Assembly (NCBI RefSeq): GCF_000003815.2
Contig: NC_049996.1
Coordinates: 17,996,976 to 18,019,371, forward strand
Direction: 5' to 3'
Length of the DNA: 22,396 nt
Source: Branchiostoma floridae
Lineage: Eukaryota; Chordata; Leptocardii; Amphioxiformes; Branchiostomatidae
The notes beneath the pieces were generated by a model that was not told the DNA's origin, did no database searches, and saw nothing but the letters and a program-made list of their open reading frames with translations. The translations under genes and the position numbers were made by a program. Shown here in pieces: positions 18,301 through 22,396 of the stretch; position 1 is the first letter of the stretch; each line of letters opens with the position of its first letter.

Positions 18301-20622
18301 TTACTTGTTTATTACACATTAATGTTTGTTTACTTGTTTATGACACATTGATGTTTGTTTACTTGTTTATGACATATTGGTGTTTGTTTACTTGTTTATG
18401 ACACATTAATGTTTGTTTACTTGTATATGGCAGAATGTTGTAGAAGAGAAGCCGGTCCCATCCAGATCGGACCTGCGGGAAGTGAAGTACGCCCGTACAC
18501 CGGTCATGTCCACCTACCTGCTGGCCTTCGTGGTGGGCGAGTACGACTATGTGGAGGGTCGTGACGCCGACGGGGTCACGGTCAGGGTCTACACGCCTGT
18601 GGGGAAGAGCGAGCAGGGCAAGTTTGCACTGGAGGTGAGTTAATGTGTTTATGTGTTATATTACTTACAATTAATCAATCATTAGAACACACAAGCACAA
18701 TCAGTGGTGTGTTAAGACATGTTGGTTCCCATCTTCCACCCATAGGCTGGTACATACGAAAGTCTAATGCTACAACTTTATTTAAGACTTTAAAAACTTC
18801 TAAAATGTCTTTAAATAAATATTGTTTACATGTATGATACAATTTTGTAGGTAGGAAGGTGAAGAATCCATCAAAAATTTACTTCTTTGCATGTTGCAAA
18901 AGAAAAGGAAAAATGTCCGAAAATTCTGCATTGCCAACTTTGTATTTCTGGCACTCTAACTTGTACGTGGTTCTGTCTTTGTGCCTAATAGCAATATAAG
19001 GGTCAGGCCAAACTTGAGATGTTAGTGAAAGACATTTCTTATAATGTCTTCAATGTTTTCTCTCCAGGTCGCAGTGAAGACTTTGCCCTTCTACAAGGAG
19101 TACTTCAAGATCCCCTACCCCCTACCAAAAATTGACCTGATCGCTATCGCTGACTTTGCAGCTGGAGCCATGGAGAACTGGGGCCTTGTGACCTACAGGT
19201 GAAAGTTCATTGTGCTTGTGACCTACAGGTGAAAGTTCATTGTGCTTTAAGCAAAGATAAAACTCTTATTCCAGACTTCTAGTATTGCTGTATCTGTTTA
19301 TCATGTAAGTCAGACTTCTGTTATTGCTCTAGTATTGCTGTATCTGTTTTATCATGTTAGTCGTTTTTGCACATGTATGCTGCAGCTTGGTCACAATTTG
19401 CCAGTCATCAATATTTGGAGTCAAGTTCTATCGGTTATGTTTGAAATTCTTTTACAGAGAAACTGCTCTTCTGATTGACCCAGAAAACTCCTCCTCCCAT
19501 GCTAAACAGTGGGTCGCGCTGGTGGTGGGTGAGTATAGCTTGAAACTGAGACTTTAACAGTAACGTTTTCCTCGTATTACAGAATTTAGATGCCTCAACG
19601 TTAGTCTCAATCTAAATGTGATATGTCCAGGAAAATTATCTGAGTACAATTTGTAAAGTTTTTCTGTCAGCTAATGGACTAATAAAGTATCCAAAGTACA
19701 TTGGTTTATTGTGATTTTACACTTCAGTAGTATTTGTAGCTTCCCCAAGAGATTGGCACTAACCTAGTTACCAGTTACTGTAAATGCATTTAAGTTCGCG
19801 GGGATTTAATTTCGCGGTAGCGGGTAAAAGGACCTTTCGCGGTGGATTTAAGTTCGCGGTAACACCATAGACAGCAGTCTAATACAATAAGAGAAAAATG
19901 TTCGCGGTGGATTTAAGTTCGCGGTGAAGTGGTCACCGCGAAAACCGCGAACATTAATCCACCGCGAACATTTCTGTATTTACAGTAATAAGTTCTCAGC
20001 TTGTTTCTTTGTTCTATACAAGTTTAGACCACAGTTCTATACAAGTTTAGACCACAGTTCTATACAAGCAAAGTTTGATCTTGACTACCATGAACACAAG
20101 TTGATGAGAAAATCTTTCTCCGTTCCAGGACACGAGCTGGCCCATCAGTGGTTTGGTAACCTGGTCACCATGGTGAGCATTCAGATACAAGCAAATCATT
20201 TGGTCCTTTTTTTAATGAACATTTGTGAGTAAGTCAACTAAATGTTTTACTTTGACTTTGAAAGTGTCTTTAGATTGTTTTTCTTCCTGGATAATTTTAA
20301 GCCATATTGACACCTAATTAGATGTCTAATAATTGTTTTAAAGGATTGCAGTTCAGATACAAAACTTACATCTCCCCCATATTGACACATAATTAGACAT
20401 GTAAGAATTGTTTTAAAGCATTGCAGTTCAGATGCAAAACTATCCCCCCCCCCCCAGGAATGGTGGACCCACCTGTGGCTGAACGAGGGGTTTGCGTCGT
20501 GGATCGAGTACCTCTGCGTGGACTTCTGCCTTCCGGAGTACGACATCTGGACGCAGTTCGTCTCCACCGACTACACCGGAGCGCTCAAGCTGGACGCACT
20601 CAAGAACAGCCATCCCATCGAG
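15198..20622 (+). CDS. NPEPPS: Puromycin-sensitive aminopeptidase, 5' half (10 exons, gene runs off the right edge)
   Basis: Family M1 zinc aminopeptidase that removes N-terminal residues from peptides; the vertebrate enzyme is mainly cytosolic. Exons: 15198-15320, 16211-16303, 16775-16850, 17429-17550, 17671-17778, 18434-18634, 19068-19198, 19458-19528, 20129-20172, 20458-20622. They sum to 1134 nt, 378 codons, one frame. The product starts [19 protein letters not shown], like the vertebrate PFERLPADV start. It contains [44 protein letters not shown] (274-280), [10 protein letters not shown] (HEXXH at 310-314) and WLNEGFASW, with the third zinc ligand E333 exactly 18 residues after HEXXH. 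The HEXXH position is within a few residues of the vertebrate protein counted from the equivalent Met. The start has A at -3 and G at +4. The catalytic Tyr and the C-terminal domains lie beyond the window. The family call is near certain; the exon 2/3 junction is the only uncertain join. Confidence 0.95.
15321..15755 (+). repeat. Tandem array of the exon 1 donor (15 copies, mostly 29 bp)
   Basis: Units begin GTGAGACACA at 15321, 15350, 15379, 15408, 15437, 15468, 15497, 15526, 15557, 15586, 15615, 15644, 15673 and 15702; the last, at 15731, begins GTTAGA. Most are 29 bp. Two are 31-bp variants with CTGGGCCGG (15437, 15526), and the truncated last unit carries the same variant core. Each unit ends TCAG, like the exon 1 end, so 14 perfect CAG|GTGAGA donors follow one another. 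Because 29 is not a multiple of 3, a later donor would shift the frame, and a TGA follows in frame at 15354. Confidence 0.97.
15928..15960 (+). promoter_or_regulatory. ISRE/IRF-like GAAA repeat in intron 1
   Basis: GAAAGTGAAACTGAAACT (15928-15945) is three GAAA cores with 2-bp spacers, the IRF/ISRE pattern, followed by GAAACTGAAAGTG and another GAAACTG at 15972. It may instead be simple-sequence drift. Confidence 0.35.
16211..16303 (+). CDS. NPEPPS: NPEPPS exon 2 (donor uncertain)
   Basis: The acceptor is TGTACTGCAG|GTG. The exon encodes [18 protein letters not shown] and following residues, matching VRQATNQIVMN of vertebrate NPEPPS. Two donors lie 5 nt apart. GTGAGG at 16299 looks canonical but leaves a phase that does not fit exon 3. 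GTCGGG at 16304 gives phase 0 and joins to exon 3 as ...[13 protein letters not shown] use 16303 as the end because it keeps the frame. The exons 4 and 10 donors also begin GTC. Confidence 0.75.
16467..16541 (+). repeat. Two-copy tandem repeat of about 38 bp in intron 2
   Basis: TTGTGTGAGCAATCAAAGCA then AGGATCTTGTATCTAAA at 16467 recurs at 16505 as TTGTGTGAGCATCATAGCAA with the same tail. No splice site is included. Confidence 0.88.
16775..16850 (+). CDS. NPEPPS: NPEPPS exon 3, ending at the first of 11 tandem donors
   Basis: Encodes [20 protein letters not shown] then SDLPT, matching NEDEKVTLSFPS of the family. The acceptor is TTGAG|TTG after a weak pyrimidine tract; an in-frame TGA at 16745-16747 excludes a much longer exon. 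It ends in phase 1 at CACCG|GTAAGT. The last 18 nt of the exon form the first part of a 30-bp tandem repeat, so the true 3' end may vary in steps of 30 nt. Confidence 0.8.
16833..17171 (+). repeat. Tandem array of the exon 3 donor (11 copies, 30 bp), open in frame
   Basis: The unit comprises 18 nt of exon end plus 12 nt of intron start (GTAAGTGTGTAA). GTAAG donors occur at 16851, 16881, 16911, 16941, 16971, 17001, 17031, 17066, 17096, 17126 and 17156. In the exon frame the unit reads [10 protein letters not shown] with no stop. A 5-bp insertion (GTACA) in the eighth unit breaks the frame and brings an in-frame TAA at 17078. The first seven donors, plus a GTACAG at 17061, are therefore phase-compatible with exon 4, and later ones are not. 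The unit at 16971 would change the junction Gly to Ser. Confidence 0.97.
17429..17550 (+). CDS. NPEPPS: NPEPPS exon 4
   Basis: The acceptor is CTACCCCCAG|GT. The two leading bases complete the Gly codon split at exon 3. The exon encodes [19 protein letters not shown], then [11 protein letters not shown] and AVTQFE, in close register with the vertebrate protein. It ends in phase 0 at GAG|GTCAGA. The substrate-facing N-terminal domain continues here. Confidence 0.95.
17671..17778 (+). CDS. NPEPPS: NPEPPS exon 5
   Basis: Preceded by a long T/C tract ending CCCCAG. It encodes 36 residues, [20 protein letters not shown] then [28 protein letters not shown] is a hallmark M1 block. It ends in phase 0 at ATG|GTGGGG. 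The 120-bp intron before it is the shortest in the gene. Confidence 0.95.
17889..18433 (+). repeat. Minisatellite in intron 5 (about 19 units of 27-33 bp)
   Basis: Units of the form ACACATTRATG-TTTGTTTACTTG-TTTATG, mostly 29 bp with 27-bp (TTTGAGACATTA) and TTTATTACAC variants. Variant types recur in blocks, showing amplification of multi-unit segments. The last unit runs into the exon 6 acceptor: ACTTGTATATGGCAG replaces ACTTGTTTATGACAC, so only the final copy carries an AG 3' splice site. About 16 units contain TGTTTAC, a forkhead-factor core motif. Confidence 0.95.
18434..18634 (+). CDS. NPEPPS: NPEPPS exon 6
   Basis: Encodes 67 residues from [13 protein letters not shown] through [20 protein letters not shown] to [12 protein letters not shown], phase 0 at both ends. 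The acceptor TATATGGCAG lies in the final, diverged unit of the intron 5 tandem array. The donor is GAG|GTGAGT. Confidence 0.96.
18635..19067. other. NPEPPS intron 6
   Basis: AT-rich, no repeat or extra exon seen. Starts GTGAGT and ends TTTTCTCTCCAG. Confidence 0.8.
19068..19198 (+). CDS. NPEPPS: NPEPPS exon 7 (GAMEN motif)
   Basis: Encodes [20 protein letters not shown], then [20 protein letters not shown] and VTY plus 2 nt of Arg. GAMEN (19164-19178) is the M1 exopeptidase motif that binds the substrate alpha-amino group. The donor ACAG|GTGAAA is repeated 30 bp downstream by an exact tandem duplication. The second donor would add an in-frame TGA. Confidence 0.96.
19185..19247 (+). repeat. 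Exact 30-bp tandem duplication across the exon 7 donor
   Basis: 19185-19214 and 19215-19244 are identical, with three further matching bases. Each copy holds the last 14 nt of exon 7 and the first 16 nt of intron 7, so the donor CTACAG|GTGAAA occurs at 19198/19199 and 19228/19229. Use of the second would read AGG TGA and stop. Confidence 0.97.
19276..19361 (+). repeat. Imperfect direct duplication in intron 7
   Basis: TCTAGTATTGCTGTATCTGT followed by TTATCATGTAAGTC recurs about 49 bp downstream as CTCTAGTATTGCTGTATCTG with TTTTATCATGTTAGTC. The intervening bases also share CAGACTTCT. Confidence 0.85.
19458..19528 (+). CDS. NPEPPS: NPEPPS exon 8
   Basis: The acceptor is TTTTACAG|A. It completes the split Arg codon and encodes [18 protein letters not shown] then VALVV, with the first base of Gly at GTGGTGG|GTGAGT. 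It lies immediately before the zinc-binding exon. Confidence 0.95.
19775..19988. mobile_element. MITE with TTACTGTAAAT ends and TTCGCGG-rich core, in intron 8
   Basis: The left end TTACTGTAAATGCATTTAAG and the right end, read in reverse, TTACTGTAAATACAGAAATG form imperfect terminal inverted repeats, each followed by TTCGCGG. The 214-bp interior holds repeated GTTCGCGGTGGATTTAAG motifs in both orientations and can fold extensively. There is no coding capacity. Elements of this look occur dispersed in several marine invertebrate genomes (from memory). It lies between exons 8 and 9 and leaves the splice sites intact. Confidence 0.8.
20011..20068 (+). repeat. 23-bp tandem repeat, 2.5 copies
   Basis: GTTCTATACAAGTTTAGACC plus ACA occurs at 20011-20033 and 20034-20056, then 12 bp more. 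Intron 8, just upstream of the exon 9 acceptor. Confidence 0.9.
20129..20172 (+). CDS. NPEPPS: NPEPPS exon 9 (HEXXH zinc site)
   Basis: A 44-nt exon flanked by TTCCAG and ATG|GTGAGC. It encodes (G)[14 protein letters not shown]. His310 and His314 are the first two zinc ligands and Glu311 the general base, by family rule. All catalytic residues are intact. Confidence 0.96.
20303..20457 (+). repeat. 75-bp tandem duplication ending at the exon 10 acceptor
   Basis: Copy 1 starts CATATTGACACCTAATTAGA at 20303. Copy 2 starts CATATTGACACATAATTAGA at 20378 and ends in the C-run and AG of the exon 10 3' splice site. Copy 1 ends TCTCCCCC without AG, so only the second copy can act as acceptor. The copies differ at several bases. 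Confidence 0.9.
20458..20622 (+). CDS. NPEPPS: NPEPPS exon 10 (third zinc ligand)
   Basis: The acceptor is a run of C followed by CAG. It encodes 55 residues, [20 protein letters not shown] through [13 protein letters not shown] to KNSHPIE, in phase 0. Glu333 (20485-20487) is the third zinc ligand. The donor GAG|GTCTGT is non-optimal, but no other in-phase donor lies nearby. No exon 11 (expected to start VSVGHPSEVDE-like) is seen before the window ends, so intron 10 exceeds 1.77 kb. Confidence 0.95.
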
Positions 20623-20810
20623 GTCTGTGGTCTTTACATCGAGTGAATGCTTGGTCCTGGTGCAAGTTTTGACTGTCAGTGTCCCATTTTATCTAATAAT
20701 ATTACACAGTTATTTACTCAAAGAAACTGGATGGGTTTTGTAATAGCTACATGCCTCTGCATCTTGTCCAGCATTCAGTTCAACTTACCATACGACTCTA
20801 TAATAGTTAC

Positions 20811-20963
20811 GTCTCCATGGCAACACCACCTGTTGCTTGCCTGGTCTATTACACGGCTCATTACCCATCATTCCTTGGAAGGTGAACTCTGACACATCCT
20901 GGTGCCAGGACGGCTGTGTTGTCATAGCAATGGTCGTTAACGACCTTGTGTTGTCATAGCAAC
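20811..20963. promoter_or_regulatory. Cluster of three RFX X-box-like sites (intron 10)
   Basis: GTCTCCATGGCAAC at 20811-20824 and GTTGTCATAGCAAC at 20950-20963 both fit the X-box pattern GTHNYYATRRNAAC; GTTGTCATAGCAAT at 20918-20931 misses only the last base. RFX factors bind such sites, classically near ciliary genes. Binding here is inference from motif match alone. Confidence 0.4.
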
Positions 20964-20979
20964 GGTCGTTAACTACCTG
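20916..20979 (+). repeat. 32-bp tandem repeat with X-box-like palindromes
   Basis: Two 32-bp copies in intron 10, each with GTTGTCATAGCAAY (20918-20931, 20950-20963) followed by GGTCGTTAAC. In the first copy GGTCGTTAACGACC (20932-20945) is a perfect 14-bp palindrome. Confidence 0.88.
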
Positions 20980-21220
20980 TTATGAATGATAAATGAGCCA
21001 GGGGAGACTGAAACAGTTCGATGAGTTTAAGAATGATTGACAACATGGCAACAATAAGTACATACTGACATATTTTCTGTTAAGCAGCTGGCTGTTTGAG
21101 GTCCAAAACTCCTCAAATCATTTGGGAGTGGTCGCACGAGTGTGTATAAACAAGTATGTGTGAGATGTGTAGTAATATTCTTTAAGTTTTGGATGAAAGG
21201 CGTTGACTTTTACTGTGCAG

Positions 21221-21577
21221 TATTCAGCCATCCCTTGGTGTGTAACCTACAATACCTGTCCCCCCATATTCAGCCATCCCTTGGTGTGTAACCTACAATC
21301 CTAGCCCCCCCATATTCAGCCATCCCTTAGTGTGTAACCTACAATCCCTGCCCCCCCATATTCAGCCATCCCTTAGTGTGTAACCTTCAATCCCTGCCCC
21401 CCCATATTCAGCCATCCCTTAGTGTGTAACCTACAATCCCTGCCCCCCATATTCAGCCATCCCTTGGTGTGTAACCTTCAATCCCTGCCCCCCATATTCC
21501 TCCATCCCTTAGTGTGTAACCTACAATCCCTGCCCCCCCATATTCAGCCATCCCTTGGTGTGTAACCTACAATCCCA
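21221..21577 (+). repeat. 46-bp minisatellite in intron 10 (8 copies)
   Basis: Eight copies of a unit running CATATTCAGCCATCCCTTRG, then TGTGTAACCTWCAATCCCTG, then a C-run of 5-6. Copies differ by G/A at one site, A/T at another and C-run length; one carries CCTCC in place of CAGCC. No known splice site is included. Confidence 0.95.
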
Positions 21578-22210
21578 TGCCAGGCTCTGCCTGACTGCTC
21601 CAGACACTCTGCAATAACAACAGGCTATAAACCACTACAGGCAAGCGATCTGGCACGAACCATCTGGGGCATGAAATAGTCCCATGTAAATTGGTGATTT
21701 AAAAGACATTGATCCATTTGCTGAAAGTTGTATTTTTTGATTTCACTTTCTAGATGTTTCCTGAAAGTAATATTGTTTTTGTGAATCAAAATAATTTTGT
21801 TTTTGTGATACCCAATTCTTCCTTGTGCACTGCCATAGATTCTTATTTTGTTCTACACCGGTGTAACACACTCACAGGTAAATGACCTTATTTGGCATTG
21901 GAATGTGTCGTTGTCCCATTTTGTATAATAACCACACGATAAGTGTTTTTTGCAGTGTCTCATGTTTTATGCATGAGGCAGCCCCGCCAGCCAAAGTCCG
22001 TATAATTACATTACCCACTTCCCTGAGCCAATCAATGAGCTAACCGAGCGTGCAGCAAAGCTTGTTGGTGTTAATTGTAGCCATGTAGCCATGAGCGGGA
22101 ACTGTATTCACGAATTACACCCAGGCTAATCCTCATTCTTACAAGATGTTTTCCTACGAAATATTGTTCCGAAGAGCCTTCAAGGTGGGACATTATCTCC
22201 TTTCCAGAAA
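21578..22210. other. NPEPPS intron 10, distal part
   Basis: No NPEPPS exon 11 or other coding segment recognised. The sequence is unremarkable before the GT-rich tract. Confidence 0.6.
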
Positions 22211-22322
22211 TGATGTTTGTGTGTGTGTGTGTGTTTGTGTGTGTGTAGTAGTAGTGTAGTAGTGTTTGTAGTCAGAGAGTGTAAGTGAGTGTGTGTCTGT
22301 GTATGTGTGTGTCAGTGAGTGT
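22211..22322 (+). repeat. (GT)n-rich microsatellite
   Basis: GTGTGTGTGTGTGTTTGTGT followed by TAGTAGTAGTG and further GTGAGTGTGTGTCTGTGTAT-type sequence. Intron 10 of NPEPPS. Confidence 0.95.
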
Positions 22323-22396
22323 CATGCTTTCATCCAGCAATGCCCCAAGTCATGTGTGACATGTCCACTGCACAGGGAATATGTGGTCAATATTAG

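Noticed and set aside
20623-22396. Search for NPEPPS exon 11
   Set aside because: No segment resembling the expected VSVGHPSEVDEIF continuation was found on the plus strand before the window ends.

Overview
The window looks like nuclear DNA from a deuterostome invertebrate, most probably a cephalochordate (amphioxus, Branchiostoma). Coding exons are short, GT-AG spliced and GC-rich at third positions. They sit in AT-rich introns and intergenic DNA full of MITE-like elements, a decayed LINE and many minisatellites. Two genes are recognisable from animal orthologues. Three runs of N (1489-2284, 4051-4721, 12769-12868) are assembly gaps.

Right part (about 13.6-22.4 kb): the 5' half of a plus-strand puromycin-sensitive aminopeptidase gene (NPEPPS, M1 zinc metallopeptidase). 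Ten coding exons from 15198 to 20622 give 378 codons. They run from the family N-terminus through the GAMEN exopeptidase motif and the complete zinc site (HELAH, 18 residues, E), and the gene continues beyond the window. A GC-rich exon at 13760-13911 encodes a signal-anchor-like N-terminus. It is phase-compatible with a strong 3' splice site one base before the NPEPPS start codon, so it is proposed as an alternative 5' exon giving a membrane-anchored form.

The most striking feature is that three NPEPPS 5' splice sites (exons 1, 3 and 7) have themselves been tandemly copied in units of about 30 bp, so that each copy carries a donor. At exon 3 the unit is exactly 30 bp and lies open in the coding frame for seven copies. 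Alternative donor choice, or repeat-number change, would therefore insert multiples of a ten-residue segment without frameshift. At exons 1 and 7 downstream donors would break the protein. Further arrays lie in introns 5 and 10, and intron 9 ends in a 75-bp duplication at a 3' splice site.

Middle part (about 9.6-11.2 kb): the first coding exons of a minus-strand thioredoxin/nucleoside-diphosphate-kinase gene of the NME8/NME9 (ciliary dynein-arm) family. Its first coding exon is present twice. A possible promoter lies at 10.85-11.2 kb. A decayed LINE reverse-transcriptase tail lies at 11.6-12.0 kb.

Left part (1-9.6 kb): no confidently recognised gene. It holds a MITE-like element (69-485), a small foldback element (2422-2541), a 1.23-kb terminal-inverted-repeat transposon (6687-7918), a 30-bp perfect inverted repeat placed asymmetrically around it, and a palindromic decamer array (9215-9362). 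A few weak candidate exons are listed with low confidence. All assignments come from reading the sequence and remembered family features. No database search or transcript evidence was available.
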